Shown here one piece after another: positions 52,380 through 63,089 of a stretch of 63,144 nt of DNA. A program made the position numbers and the translations under genes. Position 1 is the stretch's first letter; the number at the start of each line of letters is the position of its first letter. The notes beneath the pieces were generated by a model. The model did no database searches and was not told where the DNA came from. It saw only the letters and a program-made list of their open reading frames with translations. The stretch lies in contig QXVZ01034327.1 of NCBI GenBank assembly GCA_008931825.1, forward strand, positions 1 through 63,144. Reading direction: 5' to 3'. The stretch is from Phallusia fumigata (lineage: Eukaryota > Chordata > Ascidiacea > Phlebobranchia > Ascidiidae).

Positions 52380-53990
52380 AAATACCAACTAATTGCAGGG
52401 TTGCCAGTTTGACCCTTTTCCGCCCAAATTTTAGAAGTTTGGCCGAATTTTAAAGACCTTGGGAGAGAAAAAATTTTCTTGCAAAACCAAGCCAATTTAC
52501 TATCACATTTTAGCAATCTGGTCACACATCACATTATTAAGGCAGTTAAACAAGTGTCCAAGTACACCCAAATCTTTTCTTATCTTACGTAGTTTTGTTT
52601 TAGTGTCACGTTTGCTTAGCTTATTAAAATTGCTACCGTTGGTCAACTTGTGTTCAAAGCGATTTGTTAAGCCTATTTTCGTGGCGCTTTTAAGAGTATT
52701 CGATACGCTTAATCGATACGCATTCTCTCATTTTCCAAAAAGAAAAACGGCAAAAGCGTGTTGGAGATATCCGATCGCCAAAACGCCTGAAAGAGGTATG
52801 TTGAACACGCTTACCGCGTTAATACGCTTTAACAGGCATTTGGCGAACAGTCCGTAAACTTGCAAATAGGGCTAGTTTGAAGAACTTGACTTTTTGCGCC
52901 CCATATCACCGCGATGTTTTTTATTTTGAAGTTAATAAATAATTTTAGCAAAAAAACTTTGGATTACAGAAAACACAACTCTGCATCTGCCGCTCATTGA
53001 GAAAACGTAAATTCCAAAGGAACCAGCAGATTTTAGTAAATCTGCGAAAACTCTTAGAGTACCCTATGGAGTTTGACTGGTTTCTAGGCTTTCAACTGCA
53101 TGCTTTCGTGCTCGAAATGCAGAAACATACATAAAACAACAATACTGCGTCTTTACGTTTGTTTATAACTATGATGTATTAATAGGCTTACCATATTTTT
53201 ACAACTCAAAACCGGGACGCTTTTCAAACAAGCAGGCAAATAAAGCGTTTTTTTAACATCCAACCCAAACGTACAACCACAATGACTAATTTAAAAAATA
53301 GATCGACAAAATTATTGGCACTGAAATTTGCAATCAATTTTTTTATGTTCAGGTAGTGTATTTTAAGGTCATTCGTTAACTTTTATTTTCTTTTTGGTGT
53401 TGGCAGATTGATTTTGAGACTGTCAAAATCAACTCTCGTTCGTATTGAATGCAACAATTCCAATTATGTCAAAATGAAATAAAGTAATACCAAAAGAGGA
53501 CTCGATAATACACTTTATTATCAGGGATGTGGGTCAATTACCCACACCAGATTATGGCTAAAGGCTCAACAAAAACCAGGACATTTTGGCTGACCGGGCG
53601 GGACGCCGGGACAAGGCGTTTAAAACGGGACAGTCCCGGCGAAAGTGGGACGTATTGTAAGCGTATGTATTAACTAAACATTTTGGTGGGAAGGTGAAAA
53701 CCTTGAATGACCGCAATGCAGAAAAATACACAAAAAAACATACTGCGTCCTTACGTTTGTTCATAACTATGATGTAGCCTAATGACTAAACATTTTGGCG
53801 GGAAGCTGAAAACCTTGAATGCGATTCGGTTGGGTAGCCATGTAAATTTGCGTTTCGGCGAATTAAACTCGTGACATCACATAATTCGCATCAGTTTGAC
53901 GAATGGATTCGCTTCTGTTTTATAAACTCTTTGGCCGAATTGAGAAGTTTGAACCTATAGTGTTCCACTGCCTAGTTCTGTTTGCAAGAC
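52380..53990. repeat. Mixed repeat block with internal duplications
   Basis: GGGTTGCCAGTTTGAC at 52399 resembles a MITE end. 52930-53040 matches 6420-6555. CTAAACATTTTGGxGGGAAG plus ACCTTGAATG occurs at 53673 and 53783, and the ACTGCGTCxTTACGTTTGTT block at 53146 and 53744. GGGACGCCGGGACAAGG near 53600 is GC-rich. I cannot assign a family. Confidence 0.45.
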
Positions 53991-53999
53991 TAGACATAA

Positions 54000-54728
54000 C
54001 ACAAAGGTGTAGTTTTGTATCGCTCACCTTTCAGTTGTTGTTTTTTTCAGGATTTTTTCGACACAAACTATAAGGTCGAATTTAAAATGATATATTGACC
54101 ATTCCCACACTTGAAGGACTTTATTCATAACATTAAAGTAATATGAAAAGGCAAAAACCCTCCTACATTCTATTCCACATCTTTGCCTTGGAAGTTTTAC
54201 ACAGGATTACTTGGAAGCATTTTTTTGAAATTCTGTAAGGGTTGACAAATGCGTTTCCAGTAACTATTTTTGATTTCGTGGCATTGAACTGTAAAGACAG
54301 ATGTGTGGAAGAGAGACGAATCAGCACACGACCCAAAGAAAATAGGTATTAAAAACGTCAAGAAAGGCAATATAACCCATGGTTCAGTCAATGCCTGGAC
54401 ACATTTGTGTAAAGAACCAATGCCTAACTGTTCAAAATAAAAAAAAACACTTTTTTAAATCTGTGCGCAGTCCACAAAATACAAATTATTTTTTATTGAG
54501 CAAAAAATATTAAAAACTCAAGCCAAAGAGTATTATTTTCTCCGGGTTTCACCTCATGTTTTATAATCTCTTTGGTTTGAGACAATCGTTGGCAATCTAT
54601 TGTAAGTAATGTATGGTGGCACCGTAGAGAACTTAACAATATATGTGTAACATCGTGAAATCACTCAACCGTATTACTACGTCACATCGCATGATGTCAG
54701 TTTTCCCCATGACGTAACAATGCCATAG
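54000..54728. other. Nothing recognised
   Basis: No exon, repeat boundary or recognised motif. Confidence 0.3.
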
Positions 54729-55987
54729 GTTGTCTTTCTCTTGCCGTCCTTTGGTAAATGTTAGTGTTAAGTTTTTGTGCCACGTGCAGTATGNTTAAAT
54801 GAAGAAACAGAAGATACGCCGCAAGTGGACAGGGGGTATAACGATTGCACGATCCCAGAAATAATTGCAGCGTCCCCGGTCGCGGCTTTCGACGATGTTC
54901 CGATGACATCATCTGCTGCTAGAGACTGTACATTTCCTATTCAAAACAGAAGAATCACGTGAAGTGGTTTGTCCTACTGAACGTACTCCTGTGCTGACTG
55001 CACGCCCAAACGTCGAAGTTAAAGAAGAGAACCCAGCTGTACTTCCATGTATTGTGAAGGCAATTGGAGAACGCATGAGTATGCCGAAACGCTGCTTTGA
55101 GTGTAATCTTGAATGCAAAACTTGAAATGATGATATGCGCCTGACACTACCCGTAAATCAATGCAGAGGAAAGGTGAGGTATGTTATCGAACACTGTTCC
55201 GTTATGGAGACGCAAGACGGTTATTCTGAAGCAAGAAATATTCTCTACGACAACTTCGGTAAGCACTACATAGTCGCTAGAGCTTTCGTAGAGGAGTTGA
55301 CTAAGGGTCCTAACCTAAAACCCGAAGATGCGACTGGTATACGCACCTACGCGCAAACTATGAGAAAATGTTTTATTAGTACTTCACCAGCTAGGCAATT
55401 TTGCTGACTTAAACACCGTTGATCGTTTAGTGGCTCTGGCAAACAAGTTGCCATACGAGACGCAAAGGCTTTGGCGTCGTCGATTTGCGCAGATTGTAAG
55501 GAGAACTGGCAGGGAAGCGGATTTTGCTGACCTTGTGGAATTCGTCGAAGAAGAATCCGCCGTTGTAAATACTTTACCTGGTCAGTTGTGTGTGTCCCGA
55601 AAGGTTGAAGATAAGAAGCGTGAAGTTAAACCCGGTGGAAAAAACGTTACCTGCGCAACTGTGACCACCAATGAGAGTCCGCCACCTGTTCCCACACTGA
55701 GTTGCCCATGTTGTAAAAGGAATTACATTTTGGAAAGATGTGAAGCATTTGTTAAAAAGTCTAAGGTACAAAGAAGAGAGTTTCTAGGAGAAAAGTTAAT
55801 GTGCTTTAACTGTTTTGGTTATCGACACACTTCGAGGTTTTGCAGCGAGCCAAGCGCATGTACCGTGCGTGGCTGTACTCTAACTCACCACACATTGCTA
55901 CACGAAGAAAAGCCAAGTTATGGTCAAGGCGATGTGTCATTAGTTTCGGTTAACCCCACAGACCCAGTGTTGTCTTTCTCTTGCCGT
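54729..55987. repeat. 19-bp direct repeat flanking the BEL gag
   Basis: GTTGTCTTTCTCTTGCCGT occurs at 54729-54747 and 55969-55987, one copy just upstream of the gag block and one in its last codons. Confidence 0.7.
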
Positions 55988-55999
55988 GCACACATTTAA
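54777..55999 (+). pseudogene. BEL/Pao-type gag remnant
   Basis: 55135-55400 carries a DUF1759-like segment (VRYVIEHCSVMETQDGYSEA). After a frameshift near 55375 the frame 55430-55999 continues with LANKLPYETQRLWR. A Cys-rich knuckle array follows: CPCCKR, ERCEAF, CFNCFGYRHTSRFC and CTLTHHTLLH, the Pao/BEL arrangement. Protease and pol are missing. Upstream pieces in other frames (54777-55130) show earlier indels. Confidence 0.75.
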
Positions 56000-56215
56000 C
56001 CCTTACCCGCTAGCCCCCTTAAAAGGGTCAAACTATTAATTGATGTCCAAATTTGTTGAAATTCACCCAGTTTGTAGAACATGCCATTATGGTGCATCAA
56101 ATTAATAATTTGACGCCATAGTCCCTGTGGTTACCCCGCTAGATAGGGAGCACGGCAATGTAAGTCCGATTACGGACTTTGAAACCTTAGCCCCCTAAAT
56201 GGGTCACAATCTGGA
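55990..56215 (-). mobile_element. Helentron-like fragment p, minus
   Basis: Inverted array units (TACCCGCTAGCCCCCTTAAA, CCCTGTGGTTACCCCGCTAG) abut the BEL gag end. A perfect 7-bp hairpin AAGTCCG/CGGACTT lies near 56161-56181. Confidence 0.55.
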
Positions 56216-56575
56216 AACAACTCTTTCCATTTAAGAAAGCCGTATGCAAGTGTTATCGCATGTGCTTGTTTCGGATTTTTGACCAGGGAATGCTTGGAAA
56301 ATGTTTCGCGCTTCGTTGACCGTAAATTCTGTCCTTTTTGGGTGCGTCAATCTTTAAATGGCGGGCAACTTTTAAAAAAATCTTATGTGGGTAAAGAAAT
56401 AAAATCTGATATACACCTTCAGAAAGCATATTTTTTCCTCACTTAACAATCAGCCTATTGACATGAACTTGTTTTTGACCCACGTACTTAATCTAGAGGC
56501 TCACATATACCGCGCAATGAAAGTGAATGATATGTCTTATGTTGATGTTTCTAAAAAAATGTCGGCAAAAACTTT

Positions 56576-56712
56576 TAAGTAATACAACGACTGTTTATTG
56601 CCATTTTGTGTGCGTGTTGCATGGATGTAATAATACAAAAACAAGTTGCAATTTTCGTTGGTGTTAGTTATACAATACAACGACTGTTTATTGCCATTTT
56701 GTGTGCGTGTCG
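56576..56712 (+). repeat. Short tandem duplication
   Basis: ACGACTGTTTATTGCCATTT and the following GTGTGCGTGT recur 95 bases apart. The remainder of 56216-56834 holds nothing recognised. Confidence 0.6.
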
Positions 56713-56834
56713 CCTGGTTGTCAAATGCATGTATAGTTTTTTGCTTATTGAAAGAATTGGTGGTTACAGTTTCTATTGAACAAAACAGAATGAAACATCA
56801 CTTAATGGACCAATCAACAAACTTTAGGTGGGTA

Positions 56835-57110
56835 GCAGGTCAACATTGAAGTACCACAGTGGCATGGTCATGGAATTTTAGGTTTTATCCAGTTCAGACA
56901 ATGTTAAAATAGTTTGAACCATTTTGAGGGTCAGCAGAGTAACTGCTGGGTCTAGAGTAAAACATAGCAGTCAGTGCACCATGTCATGCTCCACTATCTT
57001 TTAAAATTTTTCAGTGTATAGACATTGTTTGACCTACTTCAGGGGCTAGTGGGGTGACTGCTGTAGCTATAGGGTTAAACACAACAATTGTTGCACCACA
57101 ATGGCTACAA
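56835..57110 (+). mobile_element. Helentron-like fragment q, plus
   Basis: Two array units (GTAACTGCTGGGTCTAGAGT, GTGGGGTGACTGCTGTAGCT) break off at 57110 where a different sequence begins. Confidence 0.55.
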
Positions 57111-57345
57111 ACGGTTAAGAGCTTAGGATAAAACGAACTACCCAATAAAGAGATTTCCCTGCCTGTCATAGATGTGTTGCGCTGTAATAATTGTTGTACT
57201 AAGAAACTACCCTGAAAATCCACTAGGGTTTTATGTGTGCCTGCACATAGATTGAGCGCCTTCAGACTATGTTGCCAATTGGCAGAATCACTGCTTGGCA
57301 TATTAATACAGGTCTGTACCATCATGCAGGTCAGTCCAAACAAGT
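57110..57345 (-). other. Coding-like insert of unknown origin
   Basis: The minus-strand frame is open for the whole insert and reads MPSSDSANWQHSLKALNLCA, then a GTHKTLVDFQGSFLVQQLL stretch. It interrupts Helentron-like array sequence, so a transposon-borne or captured coding piece is possible. Not recognised. Confidence 0.3.
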
Positions 57346-58640
57346 AAAGGTTCACTTTTTGGAAAACGGCATCCTAAAATAGGTGGATATAGTGTTGCAA
57401 ATTCAAGCAAATTGTTTACAGTGTTTAAAAATTTGACTGAACTTTGCGTATTTCAGCGATGGTGTCTCTACGCCAAATTGGGGTTAGTAGCCTAAGTTGT
57501 AATTTAATCAAGTTAACGAGTCGGGTTCACTTTTTGGAAAACGGATTCTTAAAATAGATGGATAGAATAGATGAAGTTGGAAATTTAGGCAATTTCAGAG
57601 TCGCTTTTTGGAAAACCGTATCTTAAAATAGATGGATAGAATAGATAATGTTGCAAATTTAAGCAAATTATTAGGGTCGCTTTAGTGTTTAAAATTTCAA
57701 AAAAACTGTGCGTAGGCTACTAGGGTTGCCAGCCGTCCTTTATTACAAAGGACAATCCTTTATCCAGCTCTATTTGTCCTTGTCCTTTATTGAGGTTTAA
57801 AAAAACCCTATTTGTCCTCTATTTTCAAATCGTTTTGACTTGTGGTTGAATTTTTCAACTGCGACTCGATGAACCAAAGCAATTCTAGCATATTATACAA
57901 CATGGTAGTGATGAGGCCCTTCACAAAATCGAGCTGTAGTTTGTTATGTAAGAAATCTATGTGAGAAAACTTGTAACAGTAATGCGAATATTTTATGTCA
58001 TCATCAGATCGAAATATTAATTAAAAGTGTGTTTTCGAGACGTGATAAAATATCATTCAAGTTTTTATGTAGCTAGAGTTGGTAACCCTAGTGCGTAGTT
58101 TAGCGTTGTTGTCAATAAGCAAAAAGTGGGGTTAGTGAATTGCACGTCGCTGTAAAATACGAGTCGGGTTCACTTTTTGGACAACAGAATTTAAAAATAG
58201 ATGGATAGAAGAAATAATGTTTCAAATTTTAGCAAATTAGGCTATTAGGGTCGCTTTCGTGATTGAAAATTCGATTGAACTTTGCGTATTTCGACGATGG
58301 TGTCTGTACGCAAAAAGTGGGGTTAGTAAATTGTACTTAAATCAAGTTAACAAGTCGGGTTCACTTTTTGGAAAATGGAATCTTAAAATAGATAGATAGA
58401 ATAGATAATGTTGCAAATTTTGGCAAAATATTAGATTTGCCTAGTGTTAAAAATTTCAACTGAACTTTGCGTATTTTGGCGATGGTGTTTGTACGCCAAA
58501 AGTGGGTTTATTAAATTGTATTTTAATTAAGTTAACGAGTCGGGTTTACTTTTTGGAGAACGGAATCTTAAAATAGGTAGATAGAATAGATAATGTTGCA
58601 AATTTAAGCAAAATATTAGGGTCGGTTAGTGTTTTTTGTT
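57345..58640 (+). repeat. Minisatellite, 180-195 bp period, upstream of the plus-strand gene
   Basis: TTCACTTTTTGGAAAACG-type starts lie near 57348, 57526, 58164, 58359 and 58541, with a shorter one at 57600. Each is followed by CTTAAAATAGATGGATAGAA, ATGTTGCAAATTTAAGCAAA and AACTTTGCGTATTTC. Spacing is about 178-195 once the insert below is removed. Confidence 0.7.
57719..58092 (+). mobile_element. MITE inside the minisatellite
   Basis: CTAGGGTTGCCA at the left and TTGGTAACCCTAG at the right form imperfect inverted ends. Flanking TGCGTAGG/TGCGTAGT suggest an 8-bp target duplication offset by three bases. Confidence 0.5.
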
Positions 58641-58884
58641 GCATTAAAATGTGCCCAATTTGGCCGATGTCGACTATTTTGCTATTTTGCGCGCCTCGCC
58701 CATCGCCGAAATACGCAAACTTCGGAACGCCCCGTGTTGCCCTTTTTTCCCCCGCCGATTGATTTCGGCTGGGTAGTTTTTTGCCTGACAAAATAAGGTA
58801 TTCTTGATCTCACGCTTGAATGAACAGTTGAGTCGTATCTTTAGTAAGTGTTGCAGTGGACTGCAAAAATCAACAAAATCAACT
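58640..58884 (+). promoter_or_regulatory. Promoter-like GC-richer stretch of the plus-strand gene
   Basis: CpG-containing pieces (GCGCGCCTCGCCCATCGCCG) stand out from the AT-rich surroundings and precede the first ATG of the next gene. No TATA box is clear. Assignment is by position and base composition only. Confidence 0.4.
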
Positions 58885-58924
58885 ATGGAAGACCAACCAA
58901 AAGAACCAAATGGAAGTTTCAGTG
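58885..58924 (+). CDS. Plus-strand gene, first coding exon
   Basis: ATG at 58885 in the context AACTATGGA, encoding MEDQPKEPNGSFS, then a G|GTATGG donor in phase 1. The phase matches the exon at 60901. Protein not recognised. Confidence 0.5.
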
Positions 58925-58959
58925 GTATGGATACATATTTGATAATTTATAATTAATGT

Positions 58960-59486
58960 TGTTTACCCTATAGCCCCAGCAGTTACCCCACTAGCCAACC
59001 CTCTAAAATGGGTCAGGTTGTTAAACATTCTCTGAATTAGATGAAATATAGACAGTGTGTATAACATGTCATTATGGTGAGTTTCTTGTTACTCTATAAC
59101 CCTGTCAGTTAATTAGCCTTTTAAAGTTTGTAGGTTGGGTCATAGTTACTTATATTTTAATTCTGTCATTTCATTTTTTGATTTACATAAAATCAAAGAA
59201 AAAATATCTGCTTTTGTTTTGTGCATACATTCATAGTGAACCACAATTATTCTACAACAAAAAATATCTGCTTTTGTTCTGTACATACATTCATAGTGAA
59301 TTAATTTATTCTACAACTTTGCATGTGTGGGGACTCATGGGTTTTTGCCTGCAGAAACAATCATGTTATAAAAAGCTTAAGTAACTGTGGGACCCATTGT
59401 GAAATGACATGGTGAATATATATGCATTTTTTAATGGGGTAATAGTGCATATGGAATGGCAATATGGTGAAAGCCACCCTTCTAGT
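58960..59486 (-). mobile_element. Helentron-like element r, minus
   Basis: One inverted array unit plus the full head, ending AAAGCCACCCTTCTAGTTTT. A block of about 60 bp (AAAAAATATCTGCTTTTGTT) is duplicated at 59205 and 59260. It is antisense to the plus-strand gene. Confidence 0.7.
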
Positions 59487-59499
59487 TTTAAATATATAT

Positions 59500-59710
59500 C
59501 TCTAAAAATTTTGACATGTATCTAGATTGATGCATAATCTTGAACTTTGCATATGTGAGGACCCATGCGTTTTTGCCTGCAATTAAGTCACAAAAAGCTT
59601 TGGTAACTATGGGACCCAATGTAAAATAACGTAGTGAATATATATTCTTTGTAAATTGAGTGATAGTGTATATGCAATGCCAATATAGTGAAAGCCACCC
59701 TTCTAGTTTG
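59500..59710 (-). mobile_element. Helentron-like head s, minus
   Basis: A head-only copy directly after element r ends AAAGCCACCCTTCTAGTTTG. Confidence 0.65.
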
Positions 59711-59824
59711 ATCATGTGTCAGGCTGCTTGGATTTAATAATTTCGTTAACCCACAAGAAATAAATTGCTAAAACATCGACATCTGTGCTGGCAGATAAAC
59801 CTGTACTTAAAAAAGTTGTAGCCT

Positions 59825-60010
59825 GGTGCTATTTATGGGTCCCCTTTCTGGAGGGGACAGTGGTTGCCCTGCTAGCCCAGTTAAGTGGTTAAATTAATAA
59901 ACAATGTCAAAATCTGATAAAATTATAATTGACTGAAATCAGATTGTTGTGGTTTGTTTAATTGACCGCCAAGTCACAGTGGTTATCCTGCTAGTTACTC
60001 AAACAATCAA
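59825..60010 (-). mobile_element. Helentron-like tail t, minus
   Basis: It begins ATGGGTCCCCTTTCTGGAGG with the hairpin GTCCCCT/AGGGGAC, then one inverted array unit. Confidence 0.6.
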
Positions 60011-60048
60011 ATTAATAAAGATTACTGTAATAAGGCGAAACTGTAATT

Positions 60049-60690
60049 AGTGATGCACCAAAGCATCTAAATTAGGTTTGGACTGAAATCAAATATTCAA
60101 CAGATTTGCCAAATAAATAATTTGTGATGTCTACTGAACCTGTACGAGTTTTGCTGCCAGGCAGTTCTTTGGGTTTTGAGGTTGCCTCAGCCATTGTTGC
60201 CTGCCTTCAAATGAATTACCAATCTTTTGCCTAAAGTGGAGAAACGATAATGCTTGAATAAATACTAGTTGACACAATAAATACGGAATACAGAAAGCTA
60301 CTTTTAGTGCACAATATTGCGAAGCAATTTGACTTGACAATCTACCATCATTTCACTAATAATTACCTTCTGTTCTTTGATACCAACTCATTTTTCTGTT
60401 TCGTTGATGTTTGTTGTTGATTTTAAAAATAAGTTATGCTTGTTAGCTGGAGAGCACAGTTTGAAAGATTGTGTGGTACAAAAACACACTTTTAAGCCTT
60501 AAATTCAAACACCGTTTTATGTAATGACAATTATCAAAAAGGCCTGCACACTATTGTTGGGGTTCCAGACTGTTTTTTTTGTGTGTGTGCATAAAAGTTC
60601 AGTTTTGACCAAATCATACAAAGTATTCTGTTGAAACCGAATCTTCGTCAAAATCTTTAATTTGGCTGAATAAGGTCGGCAAACCTCATT
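60049..60690 (+). mobile_element. Repeat with GTGATGCACCAAAG end
   Basis: It starts AGTGATGCACCAAAGCATC, related to 22700 and 28490. Near 60630-60680, GAATCTTCGTCAAAATCxTT resembles the inverted start of the 28490 copy, so this may be the complete element. Confidence 0.45.
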
Positions 60691-60900
60691 TACTGTTTGT
60701 AGTATACTGTAATTTTGACCAATATACTGTAGATTTGATGTGTTTGTTTGTTTAACCCAAGCTGAAGCATTTTTGTAAATAGGGTCCAACATTATTTGTT
60801 TAATGCTTTGTATTGTATATGAGTGCAAGCCACCCTAAGTTTTGTGAAATAATTATTCATATCACATGCAAAGCAAATAAAGGTTGTACATTTTTTTTAG

Positions 60901-60993
60901 ATTTGCAGACAAAATCAATATGTCACATGAAAACATCTGGAAAAAGTTACAAGTATGTTGACATAACAAAAGCACTAAGCAAAGAAGATCTAG
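60901..60993 (+). CDS. Plus-strand gene, second exon (phase 1-1)
   Basis: An ATTTTTTTTAG acceptor and CTAG|GTAAGG donor enclose 31 codons. Only the phase-1 frame is open, reading LQTKSICHMKTSGKSYKYVD then ITKALSKEDL. It follows 58885-58924 in phase. No family recognised. Confidence 0.6.
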
Positions 60994-61096
60994 GTAAGGA
61001 AGAAAAATATTAACTGGTATAAATAAATGAATTTTAATAAGGGAAGGGAAGGTTGGCCGGCACCTCCATACAAACAGCAATATCAAAAACTTTTAC

Positions 61097-61313
61097 TGCA
61101 AATGAAACATGGTAATTGCATTCTGTCAACTTGAAATTGTGGATCCCCTTCCAAAGGGAACACTTTGTTTTCACAATTAATAGATGTGCATTTAAAGTTT
61201 TGCACTAACAACCTTTTCTCCCAGTTCATCTGATGGTTAGTCGGCGGGCCCCAACATGTAAAATTAAAAAACTTTACTTTGGTTAAGTTTAAGTTTGGTT
61301 CACTCATTTTACA
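61097..61313 (-). CDS. Cysteine-rich exon C3 (phase 0-1)
   Basis: It reads CKMSEPNLNLTKVKFFNFTC, then CWGPPTNHQMNWEKRL and a C-x5-C pair. It ends in QLPCFIC and an A|GTAAAA donor. The acceptor ATGCAG lacks a good pyrimidine tract. It has NLT and NFT glycosylation sites and an extracellular character. Confidence 0.55.
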
Positions 61314-61425
61314 CTGCATTTTGTCCCCAAAATGAAATTTTTTTTCACAGGTCATTAGGATTAGAAGTATTAGGCCAAAAGATTTACAATTGAAAATCCT
61401 CGTTTTGGTTGTTAAAAATTTTTAC

Positions 61426-61618
61426 CTGATAGTCATAGTGGCTAAAAAATTGTTTTTGCCTTTGCTTTTCTGCCCTGAATGCACAACCACGCATAGCAAA
61501 GGGAGTGATTGATGGGTTTACAAACCACTCATCACAGCTGTTGGTATTACACCACTTCTTCACACATAAAATAGACATCCACTCAGGGCATGCAATAAAA
61601 CATGTTGCAAAACAATTC
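61426..61618 (-). CDS. Cysteine-rich exon C2 (phase 2-0)
   Basis: It reads NCFATCFIACPEWMSILCVK and continues with W-C-N-T-N-S-C spacing, seven or more cysteines in 64 residues. The CAG|GTAAAA donor is clear. Acceptor GCAGAG, with an alternative two bases upstream. It joins C1 and C3 in frame. Confidence 0.6.
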
Positions 61619-61983
61619 CTCTGCTTGTACACAATTGCACTTTATACTTGACATATCAAAGGTTGAAATTCTGATATTGTATCAATACAGCATGCCAAAA
61701 ACTACCAAAGAAAACAGCTGTTTAAGCTACATGATTTGCACAACACATTAAGGAATTCTGTCCTGAATGTAAAACAGCTCAAATCTGAAGAAATGATAAA
61801 CAGGTTTCACAACAATGCAGTGCAGCCGTAAAGCAAACAGGACTGCTGGTTTACCTGGTTGTGAGACAATACCCGGGATTGAGCTTAACGGCATTTGTCA
61901 TGTATGGTTTAAAGGCAAAAAGAATTTTTTTAACAGTAAATAGCACATAATGAAAGTTGGTCAAATTCTCAGGTATGCTGCAT

Positions 61984-62452
61984 ATGTGTTTGGAGCCTAT
62001 GGCTCCAAGGGTTACCCCGCTAGCCCATGAAAGGGTGAAATATTTCCCTCCACTATGTCTATGCACTTTGTCATGAAATGTTTGGTGGATTTGGATGAAA
62101 CCCCCCCCCCTGGTAGATATGGTCATGGAGTTGTGTTATCAGTTTTGTTTGACGCTATAGCTCCAATGTTTACCCCACTAGCCCCCTAAATTGGGTCAAA
62201 TTGTTAAACATTCTACGAATTGGATGAAATTTGGACAGTTTCCCCCCCATGTCATTGTGGTGCAATAATTTATGTGTTTTACCCCATAGCCCCAGAAGTT
62301 ACCCCATTAGCCCCATAGGATCGCTCAAATTCTTAAACATTCCGGAATTGGATAAAATTGAATATATGTGAATGTGAATATATACATGCATTTTTAAATG
62401 GAGTAGTACTGTATATGGAATGGCAATATGGTAAAAGCTACCTTTCTAGATT
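61984..62452 (-). mobile_element. Helentron-like element u, minus, between C2 and C1
   Basis: Inverted tail, two array units and a shortened head, ending GCTACCTTTCTAGA. A run of ten C near 62100 replaces part of the tail. Confidence 0.65.
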
Positions 62453-62508
62453 ATTTATCAACTTCTTAAAGTTTTTTCTTTCTACTGGGCTGATTGGTTT
62501 CAGGTTAC

Positions 62509-62763
62509 CGGCAATAGTACTTAAAATGAGATCGGTATTCTTTTACGAGCATGGCAGGGTTACTCAAGCTCTTACAAAAGACATTAACTTTGCCTGCTTC
62601 CGATGAACAACCATAAGCCTTCTGAACTAATTCAAAACAATAAAAACATTTTTTGCCTTTATATTTTAAAGTACTTCCTGTGCTGTTACAGTAACTCATT
62701 TCAAATTTACAGTAATTACACACCATAAGGTTGTCAGGTTTCAAAGTAGAGTGTTCCCAAACA
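62509..62763 (-). CDS. Cysteine-rich exon C1 (5' edge uncertain)
   Basis: It reads LMVCNYCKFEMSYCNSTGST, then CFYCFELVQKAYGC. Cysteine spacing C-x2-C-x7-C and C-x2-C recalls Ly6/uPAR-like or other small disulfide domains, but I cannot name one. The donor CG|GTAACC is good. The upstream border could be an acceptor at 62764 or an initiator nearby. Confidence 0.5.
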
Positions 62764-62794
62764 CTTGAAGTTTATCTTTTTCCGGGCATTCTCC

Positions 62795-62884
62795 GGGCAA
62801 GTATGCAGTCAGTGAAAAAAGAGGAGCACTGCGTAAGGCTACTGGTGTTGGGGCACAGATACTTCGACTTGAAAATTATTTTAA
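62795..62884 (+). CDS. Possible third exon of the plus-strand gene
   Basis: After AAGTATGCAG a phase-1 frame reads SEKRGALRKATGVGAQILRL, then ENYFK, before a stop. G-x-G-x-x-[IV]-x-L-x-x-N-[YH]-F is reminiscent of the N-terminal block of Argonaute/Piwi proteins. The acceptor fits the phase of 60901-60993, but no suitable donor follows. Low certainty. Confidence 0.3.
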
Positions 62885-62907
62885 GCGTCCAATAAGATTT
62901 TAAGGGT

Positions 62908-63089
62908 GTCCTTTTGCAGGTATGTAAAGCCATATGCCATTTTTACTCACTGGATGTCAGAAATGACTTGTATTGGCCACATAGTACTGTTGTGCTGTCA
63001 AATGGCAAGTGACAGCTACAAGTTATCCATTCAGAGCACTGTAGTTGTTGTGACACAAACTAGGTTGCCAGAATCGCCCAACATGGTCT
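62908..63089 (+). CDS. Possible plus-strand exon at the window edge
   Basis: After CCTTTTGCAG the phase-2 frame reads YVKPYAIFTHWMSEMTCIGH and runs to a TAA at 63088-63090. It could be a coding end, or an exon with an internal donor. Protein not recognised. Confidence 0.3.

Noticed and set aside
52459..52857. A 132-codon plus-strand open frame.
   Set aside because: The translation is low-complexity and rich in L, K and R without recognisable motifs, and it lies in a repeat block.
62100..62110. Run of about ten C that might be a G-quadruplex or regulatory site.
   Set aside because: It replaces part of a repeat tail and a similar G run occurs at 21714-21722 in another copy, so it is slippage within a repeat.
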